A stretch of DNA of 64,000 nt from Streptomyces sp. NBC_00539 (GCF_036346105.1 NZ_CP107812.1:310001-374000); one strand, 5' to 3'. Positions 38,107-47,783 are shown, counted from the first letter of the stretch. The notes: generated by a model not told the origin, from the letters alone. Numbers and translations are program-made.

Positions 38107-38633
38107 ACGGGCACTTGTGGACACCCTTCCTGGCGTCGGCGAGGAACGCCGCGAGCTCGCTGGCGGCCTCGGAGTCAGCGGCGGCCAGCCGGGCCGCGAA
38201 CGGCAGCTGGTCGACGTCGGCCCCGGGGACGAGCTGGGTGAGGGCGGCGAGCAGCGCGGCGTGGGCGAGGACCGGCGGGTACAACAGGCCGGCGGCGGCT
38301 TCGCAGCGGGCGGCGGGTCGACGCGCGGGCGAGCCAGGCGTCGACGTCCTGCTGCACGTACGACCCGGCGCGGCGGGTCAGCTCGTCGCGGACGACTTCG
38401 TCGCCCTCGCGGGGCTCGGCTTGTTCCAGGGCGCCCCGGTCGCGCAGCGCCTAGAGCTCATCGGCGCGGGCGGCGATCCGGTCGGCTTCGCGCAGCTCTG
38501 CCTCTCGGACGGCGGCGGCCGCGGCTTCGGCGGCGCGCTCCTCCTGGACGACGACGTTACCGTCCGGGTCGTACACGCCGCCGATCCTGACGAGCAGCCC
38601 TTCAACGCGCTCCCACTCAGCGGGCTCCGCCAT
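38107..38633 (-). pseudogene. hypothetical gene with stop and frameshift
   Basis: From the ATG at 38633 a helical protein reads MAEPAEWERVEGLLVRIGGV and AAAAVREAELREADRIAARA. It meets TAG at 38451, continues in frame as ALRDRGALEQAEPREGDEVV and SYVQQDVDAWLARAS, and then shifts frame to AAAGLLYPPVLAHAALLAAL, ending at TGA 38107. Two lesions. Just upstream (38640-38770) the minus strand encodes EDHGVLIRLLLRDPGLPSGI and LAEEFKASGWKM, a winged-helix-like piece of another lost gene common in Streptomyces plasmids. Confidence 0.55.
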
Positions 38634-38805
38634 CCCTCTTCAGCGTCCATCTTCCAGCCGGACGCCTTGAACTCCTCCGCCAGCGGCAAGATCCCCGAGG
38701 GCAGCCCCGGATCCCGCAGCAGCAGCCGGATCAGCACTCCGTGGTCCTCCGGCTGGAGACCGGGCTCGTGAGCCAGCGCGCGTCCGGGCCCGGGGCCCTC
38801 GGCCT

Positions 38806-39327
38806 CTACAGGGCGCGCAGCAGGAACTGGGTGGTGGTGTAGCTGGCGCCGCCGGAGCAGGTGTAGCTCTGCTGGGTGGCCGTGTACGTGAACCCGGACG
38901 GCACGGAACAGGCCCACATGCCGGTCACGGGCTTGTAGAGCAGGTACTGGCTGGTCGTGTAGCTCCCGCCGCCGGAGCACGTGTGGTTGCTCATGACCCC
39001 GGTGTGGGTGTAGCCGGGCATGGTGGTGCAAGCCCAGAGGCCGTCGGCGGGCGGCTGGACGTAGAACTCGGTGGTCGGGTAGCTGCCGCCTCCCGAGCAC
39101 GTGTAGGAGCTGCGGGACGAGGTGTACGTGTAGCCGGCCGGGACGGAGCAGGCCCAGAAGCCCGAGGTGGCCACGGTGGCCCCGGTGGCCCCCGTGGTCC
39201 CGGCTTCGGCGGCCGGGGCGGCGACGGCCGGGCCGGTCGCCGTGGTGAGGACCGTGGCGAGGGCGAGGGCGGCCGTCGCCGTGGCGGCGAGCAGCGTGCG
39301 GGGCACACGGAAGGTCGTACGCGGCAT
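38806..39327 (-). CDS. secreted protein with three Cys-pair repeats
   Basis: 173 residues. ATG at 39327 with AGGAG 8 bases upstream. A Sec signal peptide covers residues 1-36 (LLAATATAALALATVLTTAT, cleavage near AVAAPAA). Three repeats of about 40 residues follow, each FWACSVPAGYTYT-like, then YTCSGGGSYPTTEFY-like (two Cys each). The regular Cys pair and aromatic pattern suggest three small beta modules, each with one disulphide. No family name is known to me; a cell-surface or carbohydrate-binding role is plausible. Confidence 0.75.
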   Translation of the reverse strand: MPRTTFRVPRTLLAATATAALALATVLTTATGPAVAAPAAEAGTTGATGATVATSGFWACSVPAGYTYTSSRSSYTCSGGGSYPTTEFYVQPPADGLWACTTMPGYTHTGVMSNHTCSGGGSYTTSQYLLYKPVTGMWACSVPSGFTYTATQQSYTCSGGASYTTTQFLLRAL

Positions 39328-39917
39328 GGCGGGCACTCCTGTTCGGTTCGTCCATCGGGCAGAGTCAACGGGTCGGGGCCGGCAGGGGGTCGGGCCTGTG
39401 CCCCGGCCGCCGCAGGGCGCGAGCGCCGGAAGACTGTCAGGGGCACGGGCTCCCGGCAAGGCCGGTGCCGCGCGGTCCGCTGTCTTCCGGCCGCCACTGG
39501 CACCCCGGCCGACCTGCGGGCTGACCGGGGCGCACCGCCCTGCCAGGGTGTTCGGTACGGACGGAACGGCGGGGTCCGCCCACTGGGTACGGGTCAGCCG
39601 GCCGGGGCGTTGAAGTGGTCCTCCGGGTTGGCCGCCGTCGGGCCGTCGAGGAGCAGCGGCCCCGACTCCCCGTTCCGTCTCCAATACCTTGAGCCCTACG
39701 CCGAGGCGGCCCGCACGTGGCCGCAGGCCAAGGCCGAGATCGTCGACACCACTCACCTCACACCCGCCCAGGCCGCCCAGCAGATCGCAGAGGCCGTCAA
39801 GAGTTGAGACGACCTTCCGGCGCCGTACCTCACAGGTGACAACAAGACTGCCTATGTGACCCCTACCGTGCTTCGACTCATCAACACGGTCTATAGCAGA
39901 CCTGAAATTCTGTGGTT
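39328..39917. other. 590-base stretch with a 3' gene scrap
   Basis: The + strand frame ending at 39807 reads LEPYAEAARTWPQAKAEIVD and LTPAQAAQQIAEAVKS, like the end of a P-loop kinase, but its start lies in noise. The rest is empty apart from the promoter region of the secreted protein. Confidence 0.35.
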
Positions 39918-40181
39918 CTAAAACTGGATATCCAGGGTCAGGACGTCCGTGAAATTTGCCTCCAGGCCAGCACATCGAGTGCCCCAGTCCGTGAAATAGG
40001 ACTCGGTTATGGCGGCCGCGACGATCGGATGCAGCTCTTCCTCCGTCGCACCCTCCTCCCGGAGCTGGAGGATCTGGGCAGCGTAGGTGGGTGAGATCGC
40101 CGTGCTCACGAACCGCTGACGGCCGTCATCCGAGCTGCCGCGCGCGGCGAACCCGAAGTAGGCGGTGCACTCCACCCACAT
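39918..40181 (-). CDS. small hypothetical protein
   Basis: 87 residues from the ATG at 40181. It has coding-like composition: FGFAARGSSDDGRQRFVSTA, then AAQILQLREEGATEEELHPI and LEANFTDVLTLDIQF. No motif is known. The GGGGGG before the start is a weak site. It may be an immunity-type or truncated protein. Confidence 0.45.
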   Translation of the reverse strand: MWVECTAYFGFAARGSSDDGRQRFVSTAISPTYAAQILQLREEGATEEELHPIVAAAITESYFTDWGTRCAGLEANFTDVLTLDIQF

Positions 40182-40271
40182 GCCCCCAGAGGTGGCCGCA
40201 CGCTCCCGTGCTTGTGCTCTGACCTGCGGTTGCCACTCCGACGCGGTCTCCTCCGTCAGGACGGCTGTCGG

Positions 40272-40313
40272 GCGCAGGGTGGATGTCAGTGCCGCGCAGA
40301 GTAGATGTCAGTG
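40272..40313. repeat. 20-bp direct repeat
   Basis: GCGCAGGGTGGATGTCAGTG (40272-40291) and GCGCAGAGTAGATGTCAGTG (40294-40313), 18 of 20 identical, two bases apart. It lies in a stretch without a gene (40182-40492). It could be the multiple terminal repeats of an IS21/Mu-like element or an operator. Confidence 0.5.
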
Positions 40314-40492
40314 TCTGTGGCCCACTGCCGTACGAGGCGGCCGGTTTCTGCAGCTGCGTACATCGTCGCTGAGGGCGATGAGGATGAGGCTGCGGTAGTG
40401 CATCCGTCCGGCAGCCGTGGTGTCGCGGCGGTCTCGTTACCATCGTGGCAGTGGACGGCATCTCAACCTCCATGAACTCCAACGGATCAGCA

Positions 40493-43400
40493 CTATTGCG
40501 ACGGGGGCGCCGTGACAGACAGGGGGACTGAGAGCATGCGCAGGGCGTCGGACAGAGGTCCGGCGGTCACGGTGGTGCCATCGGACGGGCTGGACCGTGA
40601 CGGTTTGGTGAGGCCCTGCATCTGACGGTCCATCGAGGACATGCTCATCTCCGAAAGGACCCACCCCAGGGGCGCCGTGATCTGTGGCTGTGTACGGGGT
40701 GCCACCAGGAAGCTCCGCACCTTCAGCTGAGGTCCCGTGCCGACCCGCAGCTCGGCCCCGGGAGCGGCGCCCGGCAGCGGGCCGGTGAACCTCGTCAGCG
40801 CGGCCTGTTGCAGAGTTGTCGTGCGGGCGGCAGTGGCGGCCGCGCGTTTCCCGGTGAGCGGGACGACGAGTTCGTTCAGGGGAGTCAGCGCCGGTTCGGG
40901 CGCGTTGAGGGAGTAGTGGTTGTCAAGGAACACAAGGACGGGTGCGACGTACGGTTGGTCTTTCCCCTCGGTCTTCCGCGCTTCTTGGTTGTGTGCAGCC
41001 ACGGCCGGTTCGACAGCGGACCAGAGCTCCAGCAGGGCCGCGATTCCGCTGTTCTCCAGATAGCCGCCGTCGATGGACGAGATGAGGTCGGGGTTCTTTT
41101 TCTTGCTTGCCGACAGCTTCTTCTCGTCATTTGAGAGGCAGCGGTACATCGTGCCGCTGGGGGAAACGTAGGCGAAGCGGGCCGATAGGTGGGCGGCGGT
41201 GGACATCCGCAGTCCGAGGTCGCGGATCCCGCAGTTCGCACTGTCGGTGAAGGCCCCGGCATCGACAGTGGCTGTGGCGAACTGGGTGCCCCCGCCAGCG
41301 TGGGAGACCACTGCCCTCTGGCACCGCAGCGTCTCGTCGGGTGTCCTGCCAGTCGTCCAGCGCGCCGATACCGCAATCCGACAGCCGGATGTGACATCCG
41401 TGCCGTTCAGCATCAGCAAGGGGTGCCAACCGGCTCCCGCGACAGTGCTGGCGGGTGCCGGCCGGGTGGCGGTGAAGAAGTTGCGCTCCCAGCCGTCCGG
41501 GCCCGGCATGGACTTCTCCCAGGCGCGTTCGAACACCGAGGCACGGTCGCCGATCGTGCCGTCGAGCACGCGGTTCATCCCGTGGAAGGCGTGGGTTCCG
41601 TCCCGGTAGAGCAGCGCGGCGATGTCAGCGGCGAGGGCGTCCTCGTCGGCCATCCTGCGGACGACCATACGGCCAGCTTCGGCGCGTGCCGACGCCTGCA
41701 GGCTGAGCGTGTGCGCCGCGAGACCCAGGCTGCCTCCGGAGACGCCGCTCATCCCAAAGGTATAGGACGAGGCGCAGGGCGAGGCCGTCGTCAGCTGATC
41801 CATTGCGGAACTCGTCCAGTAGGCGGCCCGGATGCCGCCACCGGCGGCGGCCACGAAGACCATGGGGATGGCGTTGCCCTCTACACCTGCCGACGCGTTC
41901 GTGGCGGCAGGCTGCCTACTGCGACAGGTTTTGACCTGTTCATACCAGTTGTCAAATTCCGTTTGGAAGGAGAAAGGTTGGATATTTCTGGGTGTGTTGG
42001 CACTGTCCTGCTTCAGGCGGACCGCATGGTAGAACCCCGAGTTGTCGAGCATCGACTGAGCCGCCAGCACCGCCAGCACAGGCAGCCAGATTGGGGTGTA
42101 CCGGAAGCGCAGGGCGCGGAACGCCCTGTACGGCTCACGCGTTTCCGCGCAGCGGTTGAACCACGCGCACAGCAGGACGACCGAGGTGAGGAGGAGGGCG
42201 AGGACGCCAAGCGTTCTCAACCAGGCACCCCAGGTCAGCGGGTCTACTGCGGTCAGCAGTCCCAGGGCGGAGCTGATGAGGATCAAGACCAGACCGGTGA
42301 CGAACGGAATGCGAGCACGACGCCGCGTCTGGACGAGGGTCGCGGGCTCCCACTCTCCGAACAGCCTGCCCTCGGCCCACCCGATACTGCTGTAGACGAG
42401 GGGCGGAAGAATCACGGCGAGAACCAGACCGGCCACGAACCAGAACCAGCTCAGAGCCGCCCCATGGGGAACGCTTTCGATCAGCGAGTTGAGCAGGACG
42501 GGTCTGGCGAATGCCCTGACCAGACCAAGCCCTGCGATCATGATCGGGACGACGGTGAGCGCGCGCCCGATCGTCGCAACCCTTCTGCGCCGGCTGGGTG
42601 CCTCCACGGGGCGGCGCGCCGGATCATCTCCGCGGACGAGGATGCCGAGTACGGAGATCGCCAGCGCGACGATGGGGATGGCCAGCCCCCCGACGTTGTG
42701 CTTCCACGGTTGATGGAGCACGTCATCCGACCAGAACGGCCACAGGAATAGCAGGGCGACGGCAGCAAACAGTGGCAGCCACAGGAAGGCCCACTTGCCG
42801 CGCGCCTGTCCCCGCTGCCAGTTCGACCTGTCCAGGAGCGCCCAGCATTCCGCCACCCACCGCCGCAGGCTCGAGTCCCGTTCGTCACCGGTCTGGTCTT
42901 GATCCTCACTAGCTCCGCCCTGGGACTGCTGCCAGTTCCACCTATCTAGGAGCGCCCAGCGTCCCGCCACCCACAGCCCGAGGGACAAGCCTGCGAGTGT
43001 GATCACCGGACCCATGATGTCCCCGAGGTGCAACCAGTGCCACCGCCTGATGTCGTCATGAACCCAGGAGCGCTGGATGTCCGGGACTTGCTCCAGGGGC
43101 CCACCGCCCGGCAGGGCGATCAACGCGGCCAAGACCACCACTGCGGCGAGTTGGCTACGGTGCCGGGTCCAGGTACGGGACGGCCTCAACTCGCCGCATT
43201 GCCAGCGAGTGAACCATTGGGTCAGGCTGAGCGGAAGGATGTCGACGACGAGGACCGCCACGCCCAAGAGCACGGTGGCTCCGAGCAGCAGCCACTTGAG
43301 CCATGACAGCCAGGTGACAGCGCTGGCCCATGCCTCCACGCCGCTCTTCGACCGAGCAGCATGGACCAGGAAGCCGGTGGCCCCGGTCTCGGCCAGGTCT

Positions 43401-43900
43401 GCCAGCAGCAAGGCCGACACCATCGCCGTGATGCCCGTCACACTGAAAGGGATCGACGCCGACTGCCCTTGGTCGGTAGGGATCGACGCGGACTGCCCTT
43501 GGTCGGTGCGGAACTTCAGGATTCGGCGGAGTAGCACGTAAAGCCCGAACGTGTAAGCGGGAGCGAAGACAAAGAAGTCGAGCGCGATGTACGCCCTCAG
43601 CCAGCACTTGAGGGACCCCTCGCGGCCTGGGCTGCCGACAGGTGCATCATCGGCCCAGGCGTTCCAGGCGGTGACCGCGCTGGCCCTGTCGGTATTCTCC
43701 GAAGGCCAAAGACCCGGCCACCCAGTCAGCGCGCCGGCGTTGTACGAGAAATGATCAACCGTCGAGAGGGTCTCCAGCAGCTGGGAGATCTCGCCCATCA
43801 CCAGCAGGGCGGCGGCAGCCAAGGCCGGCACCCACCACCGCCAGCCCCACGCAATGACCTTGCCCAGCCATCTGATGGGTGCCGCGAGTGGAATGCCCAT
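40493..43900 (-). CDS. patatin-like phospholipase with N-terminal membrane domain
   Basis: 1135 residues. The first 650 hold about 12 hydrophobic helices (WWVPALAAAALLVMGEISQL, AFIVLAALIALPGG-type and IPIVALAISVLGILV segments). A cytoplasmic or external patatin domain follows: oxyanion loop AAGGGIRAAYW, nucleophile elbow GMSGVSGGSLG, and DGGYLENSG carrying the catalytic Asp. The Ser-Asp dyad is complete, so lipase activity is expected. A 30-bp direct duplication (43449-43508) encodes TDQGQSASIP twice. ATG at 43900 chosen; a TTG at 43996 is in frame, neither has a clear site. Patatin domains attached to large membrane domains are rare among standard lipases; membrane-phospholipid turnover or an abortive-defence effector are both conceivable. 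Confidence 0.75.
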   Translation of the reverse strand: MGIPLAAPIRWLGKVIAWGWRWWVPALAAAALLVMGEISQLLETLSTVDHFSYNAGALTGWPGLWPSENTDRASAVTAWNAWADDAPVGSPGREGSLKCWLRAYIALDFFVFAPAYTFGLYVLLRRILKFRTDQGQSASIPTDQGQSASIPFSVTGITAMVSALLLADLAETGATGFLVHAARSKSGVEAWASAVTWLSWLKWLLLGATVLLGVAVLVVDILPLSLTQWFTRWQCGELRPSRTWTRHRSQLAAVVVLAALIALPGGGPLEQVPDIQRSWVHDDIRRWHWLHLGDIMGPVITLAGLSLGLWVAGRWALLDRWNWQQSQGGASEDQDQTGDERDSSLRRWVAECWALLDRSNWQRGQARGKWAFLWLPLFAAVALLFLWPFWSDDVLHQPWKHNVGGLAIPIVALAISVLGILVRGDDPARRPVEAPSRRRRVATIGRALTVVPIMIAGLGLVRAFARPVLLNSLIESVPHGAALSWFWFVAGLVLAVILPPLVYSSIGWAEGRLFGEWEPATLVQTRRRARIPFVTGLVLILISSALGLLTAVDPLTWGAWLRTLGVLALLLTSVVLLCAWFNRCAETREPYRAFRALRFRYTPIWLPVLAVLAAQSMLDNSGFYHAVRLKQDSANTPRNIQPFSFQTEFDNWYEQVKTCRSRQPAATNASAGVEGNAIPMVFVAAAGGGIRAAYWTSSAMDQLTTASPCASSYTFGMSGVSGGSLGLAAHTLSLQASARAEAGRMVVRRMADEDALAADIAALLYRDGTHAFHGMNRVLDGTIGDRASVFERAWEKSMPGPDGWERNFFTATRPAPASTVAGAGWHPLLMLNGTDVTSGCRIAVSARWTTGRTPDETLRCQRAVVSHAGGGTQFATATVDAGAFTDSANCGIRDLGLRMSTAAHLSARFAYVSPSGTMYRCLSNDEKKLSASKKKNPDLISSIDGGYLENSGIAALLELWSAVEPAVAAHNQEARKTEGKDQPYVAPVLVFLDNHYSLNAPEPALTPLNELVVPLTGKRAAATAARTTTLQQAALTRFTGPLPGAAPGAELRVGTGPQLKVRSFLVAPRTQPQITAPLGWVLSEMSMSSMDRQMQGLTKPSRSSPSDGTTVTAGPLSDALRMLSVPLSVTAPPSQ

Positions 43901-44141
43901 GAAGACGACTTGCGCAGACTCCGGACCGGCATGCCACGCGCCTCGCTCAGCGGCCGCAGAGAATCCACTGTTTGCCTGACCCGGAGCGTCTTCCAAAGCG
44001 CTTCGGTCTCGGCAGCGTATGAAACGAGGGCCTCTTGCGCTCCCAGCTCCGGCCGGACCTCGCGCCGCCGTGATCAGCGTGGACGCGGCCGGGGAGACTC
44101 CCGCCGATCACCCCTCGTTCACTCGTGCGGATGAAGGGGCC

Positions 44142-44170
44142 CAGTGTCCCGAACACGCTTCGGGACACTG
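44142..44170. promoter_or_regulatory. perfect 12-bp inverted repeat upstream of transposase
   Basis: CAGTGTCCCGAA and TTCGGGACACTG flank a 5-base spacer (CACGC), 17 bases before the ATG at 44187. The position fits an operator for autoregulation or part of a transposon end. Confidence 0.5.
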
Positions 44171-44186
44171 TCGGAGACTTCCGATC

Positions 44187-44816
44187 ATGGAGGAGGCGGA
44201 CGATTCGAAGCGTGCCGCGGCGGTGGCCCGGCTGCTTCAGTTGCGGGACGATGAGCAACTGTCGGCCACGCATGTGCGGTTGGCCGCCGAGGGCTTGGGC
44301 GTCAGCGAGCGCACGGTGTGGCGATGGCTGACCGCCGACAGCCGCATCCCCGAACACCGGGGGCCCGAACCGTTCGTGCTGAGTGAGACGGACCGGGAGG
44401 CGTACGCCCTGTACCGGGGGAACGTCGCCGCGGTGCACCGGGCCCGCCAGGCTGTGGTCGACGGTGACGGGACCACCGCCGGCGCCCCGGTCCCCGACTT
44501 TCTGCGCGAGGGCTGGGCTGGAGCCGCCCCTGTCGCCCTGCGCACGATGCAGGTCGCCTTCGCCCGCGAGCTCACCCCCGCCGAGCGCGCCGCGTGGAAG
44601 GTCGGCGAGTCCGGGCGCCGGGCGAAGTCGGTGTACCTGCGGCGCCCGGACGAGGTGCGGGGCCGGGTGTGGGAGATGGACCACAAGCAGCTGCCGATAC
44701 TCGTGCACCCGCCGAAGGGCAAGCCGCTCTCCCCGTGGATGACCACGATCGTGGACGACGGCACCCGGGCCCTGCTGGGCTGGTCCCTCGCTGTGGGCGG
44801 GCTGGTCCTGCGCTAG
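44187..44816 (+). mobile_element. Mu/IstA-like DDE transposase, C-terminally truncated
   Basis: 209 residues from the ATG at 44187 (GGAG 10 bases upstream). N-terminal helix-turn-helix: VRLAAEGLGVSERTVWRWLT. Then RTMQVAFARELTPAERAAWK and the beginning of the DDE core, RGRVWEMDHKQLPILVHPPK (first catalytic Asp), PWMTTIVDDGTRALLGWSLA. It stops 15 residues later, so the second Asp and the Glu are missing. The same family (TniA/Mu type) normally exceeds 500 residues and is followed by an ATPase gene; neither is present. The element is dead. Confidence 0.75.
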
Positions 44817-44993
44817 TCGTACCGCATTTCGCATATGCGCGCTACTCACGAGCATCACCTGATGCCTTCGGCTCCGCCTGGAGTCTCCTCCGCACGATAT
44901 ATGCCGCCTCCCCACCACCCCCGTATCGCTCCGCAAAGGGTCACCGTCGCAGCCCTCGTTCGCCGAGACGGCCGGGTGCCGTGATCCGACGGG

Positions 44994-45467
44994 TTAGCAG
45001 CCGTCGTAGCGCCATGCACCGGCCTCTCGGACCCAAGGTTGCGCCTGCTGGTTTAGCTTGGGCACCGAGTAGGTGTAGCTGACGCGGGCCATGTCGCCGA
45101 CCAGCTGATCGATGGTCAAGGTCTGGATTTCCTGTGGCCCATAGGCCTTCGCACTGCTCTGGACGATCGCGATGAAGACGTCCGCACCTCCCACCTTGGT
45201 GGTGCATCGCTGGGAGAGGAACTCGTAAGCGGCTGCCCCATTCCCTGCGAAGTAGTGCCCGGAGTAGGCGCGGACCAGACGCTCCAGGTCTGCACGTGTG
45301 GCGGCGTCCAAGTCGCCGGGAGCCACTGGGGTAGTGGGCTCGTTGACGTCGGTATCACGCACCCAAGAGTGTGACGGGTCGGGGCTTGCGGTGCTGTCGC
45401 TATTGCAGGCGGTCAGGGCGAGGATTCCGGCCACGGTGAGCAGCGTCAGGGCGTGATGAATGCGCAT
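44994..45467 (-). CDS. lipoprotein, NTF2-like
   Basis: 157 residues. ATG at 45467. Signal peptide LLTVAGILALTACNSD with a lipobox (LTAC, Cys21). The mature part, LERLVRAYSGHYFAGNGAAA followed by FLSQRCTTKVGGADVF and RVSYTYSVPKLNQQAQPWVR, has the helix-then-curved-sheet pattern of NTF2-like proteins with a Cys near each end. It is probably anchored to the outer face of the membrane. Function unknown. 44817-44993 is empty. Confidence 0.75.
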   Translation of the reverse strand: MRIHHALTLLTVAGILALTACNSDSTASPDPSHSWVRDTDVNEPTTPVAPGDLDAATRADLERLVRAYSGHYFAGNGAAAYEFLSQRCTTKVGGADVFIAIVQSSAKAYGPQEIQTLTIDQLVGDMARVSYTYSVPKLNQQAQPWVREAGAWRYDGC

Positions 45468-45709
45468 CAGGCCATACTTACCGGGCTGATGCCACCGTGG
45501 GGAGGCTGTGACTGCTCTGTAACGGGCGAAAGCCCTCCACTCTCGCCTCGGCCAGCTTCCGCCCTCTTGCGGCGGTCCCGTTCGGGGTGCCAACTCCAGC
45601 TGTCTCCGCCGTGATGGCGCAGGCCGCGACCAGGCGCCAGTGGTGGATGTCCCGGTCGGTGAGGTTGCCCGTGTGACGGCGAACGAATCCGGGGACGGCG
45701 TGCTGGCGT

Positions 45710-45880
45710 TTAGGGCAACTGGTCCTTGACCTGGGTGTAGACGTGGATCCACCGGGCGAGGTAGAGCCCGGTTCGGAACTGGGGTGAGCGCAGGCTCTGC
45801 CAGGCGCTATTCCAGTAGATGTCGGTGGTGATCAGCACGAGGAGGCACTGGGCCCAGGTGTTCGCCCGTGGTGGGGGACG
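45710..45880 (-). pseudogene. 3' fragment of an unknown gene
   Basis: ANTWAQCLLVLITTDIYWNS and FRTGLYLARWIHVYTQVKDQ, ending in TAA, read as genuine aromatic-rich protein but have no start. It could be the tail of a membrane or transfer protein. 45468-45709 and 45881-46131 hold nothing supportable. Confidence 0.4.
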
Positions 45881-46131
45881 TGCTCGGTGTGCAAGCCGGG
45901 GCCGAGGTCGTCAGCGGCCTCGGCCCGCCGAAGGCATCCCTGCAGGCGCGGCTCACACGGTCAACGACACCTCACGAGGAGCGGAACACGGCCCCATCCA
46001 ACCACTCCTCCAACCCGGGAATCAGCGCAACTTCCCACAGAACAAGCCGACTCTGTCCGCACACGCATGCGGAGGTGCCCATTCACGCTGAGAGGTCCAG
46101 GCGCCGGGGCCCTGTAGCCAGGGGCAACGAG

Positions 46132-46503
46132 GTGATCCCGTCCTTCTCAGTCCGGGCGCGGGCCACTGCGCTGGCAAGGCGGCTCGCGGAACTCATGACG
46201 CCGTACGCCATCCTCGAAGACGGCGACGAAGCAGTGGCTCAGGTTGATGCTGAGGTCACGGCCGAAGCCCGCCGCCTCGCCGAAGCCCACCCGCCTTCCC
46301 ACTCATCCGCGGACGTTCCGACTGATAGGCAAAGGCCCCGGCAGTGGTGCCTCCGCCACGAGGTCAGTGGTGACTCGGTTCACGGTGCAGGAACTGAAGG
46401 CGCTGTTGGGTCAGCTGCAGATGCCGGGCGTCAAGGGACGGCAAGGAGCGCAGCAGGCGGACCAGGTCCGGACCGGTGCCGAGTGCTGCGTTGCGGTCCT
46501 TGA
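46132..46503 (+). CDS. possible small helical protein
   Basis: GTG at 46132 behind AGGGG. The first 60 residues (VRARATALARRLAELMTPYA, EDGDEAVAQVDAEVTAEARR) look like a real helical protein. The rest overlaps the opposing TPR-like remnant from 46364 and looks random, so the true end is probably lost. Confidence 0.3.
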   Translation: MIPSFSVRARATALARRLAELMTPYAILEDGDEAVAQVDAEVTAEARRLAEAHPPSHSSADVPTDRQRPRQWCLRHEVSGDSVHGAGTEGAVGSAADAGRQGTARSAAGGPGPDRCRVLRCGP

Positions 46504-46890
46504 GCTGTGTCCAGCAGTACAGGGCGCCGGCGGCCGCTGCGTGTACGGCTGGCGCGTCTGCGGCCTGGCGGGTCATGCGGGTCGTGGCGGCACGGGTCCA
46601 CAGCTGGGTCGCGAGCTCGAAGTCGCCTGCCATGCAGGTCAGCCCGAATTTCCCCCCACGCGATTGCTTCCAGCGAGGTGGTCGCGCAGGTCTGCAGGAC
46701 GTGCTGCTCCCAGGCCTGTGCGAGTGCGGCTGCCTCAAGGTGCCGCCCGCTGGTGGCGAGGCCGTGGATATGCGGGCGCGGATCCTGTGCGGGAAGGGCC
46801 TTGTGCTGAGGTTCCCGGTCTGACAGCTGAGGCTGCGCGTCGACAGGCAGGCCGTCGGCGGGAAGGCGTACGGCCGCCTCGACCGGCAGC
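46364..46890 (-). pseudogene. TPR-like remnant downstream of the caspase-like gene
   Basis: Two frames together read LAQAWEQHVLQTCATTSLEA, IAWGEIRADLHGRRLRAGDF, then LATQLWTRAATTRMTRQAAD and RLLRSLPSLDARHLQLTQQR, a TPR/helical region. A frame change lies near 46640. It sits directly after the caspase-like gene on the same strand and may be its displaced C-terminal domain or partner. No start is assignable. Confidence 0.5.
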
Positions 46891-46892
46891 AG

Positions 46893-47783
46893 CTAGGAAG
46901 GATGAGGGCCACGAACCAACGCATGCTGGCCAAGGGCCATCGCCTGCCAGGCGCCAGCCCCGCCCTGGCCAGGCGTCGATGCAGGCGTCACGACCGTATG
47001 AAGCGGTCTGCCCCCGTCCGGCCCCGACCTGCCAAAGGGAGCCCCTGGGAACGGCGCCGGCCCAATAGTGCCAAGTTCCAGGGCGCTCGGTAGCACGATG
47101 CAACCAGGCGGCAGGGCGGCCGCGCCTGCCGCGAGAGCATGCAGCTGGAGGTTCGAGGGCCGCGTGGGGCTGGCGCGAAGCTGATCGATCCAGGCGCGGG
47201 TGTAACAGCTCACCACGTTGCCACTGCCGCTCCAGCCAGGCGGGGCAACCACTCCGTACACCTCCACGGCCGGAGTCGCGGGCAGACTGCCGTACTCCTG
47301 CAGCAGCGGCCACGCGGCCTTGTCCGCCGCGAGATCGAGCAGCACCGTCGTCAGTCCGGCGGGCCGCCCCCGAAGCTCCGTGCCCAGCCACCCCCACGGC
47401 AACGCGGTGTAGCGAACCGAGCCAGCCGTCGTCCCAGCCAGTGCCAGATGCAGACGGCCACCCCGCCGGTCGACCGTCAGCCTGCCCGAGAGATACACCA
47501 TCAACGGGCCAGGCGTAGCGGCGGCCGTACGAAGCCGCGTCAGCACCGTGTTCGGATCCCGCGCCCCGTCCAAGTACGTCGTGTCACACGGGACATCGCT
47601 GTTCAACAACACCGGCGCCTCGACCATCCCCAGCGCCGCCAGGTTTGCGCTCGGCGCCACCTGCACGCTGCGGCGCCTCGTCGCCGCATCCCCGGCTATG
47701 AGTAGTACGTGACCCCGTTGCCCCAGCCCGAAGTTGTGCATGAGCAGACCGTACTCAGTGCCAGACGCCAAGCGAACGGCCAC
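46893..47783 (-). CDS. caspase-fold-like protein, probably inactive
   Basis: 296 residues. After an N-terminal strand (GHVLLIAGDAATRRRSVQVA) it has PGPLMVYLSGRLTVDRRGGR and LTTVLLDLAADKAAWPLLQE, the places where caspases carry the catalytic His (YFSGHG) and Cys. Here the His position is Arg and no Cys follows the second strand, so catalysis is unlikely. The last 70 residues are Pro/Gly-rich and may be out of frame. Start uncertain. It resembles inactive caspase-like partners in bacterial conflict systems; the assignment is from motif shape only. The neighbour is a TPR-like remnant. Confidence 0.45.
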   Translation of the reverse strand: MAVRLASGTEYGLLMHNFGLGQRGHVLLIAGDAATRRRSVQVAPSANLAALGMVEAPVLLNSDVPCDTTYLDGARDPNTVLTRLRTAAATPGPLMVYLSGRLTVDRRGGRLHLALAGTTAGSVRYTALPWGWLGTELRGRPAGLTTVLLDLAADKAAWPLLQEYGSLPATPAVEVYGVVAPPGWSGSGNVVSCYTRAWIDQLRASPTRPSNLQLHALAAGAAALPPGCIVLPSALELGTIGPAPFPGAPFGRSGPDGGRPLHTVVTPASTPGQGGAGAWQAMALGQHALVRGPHPS

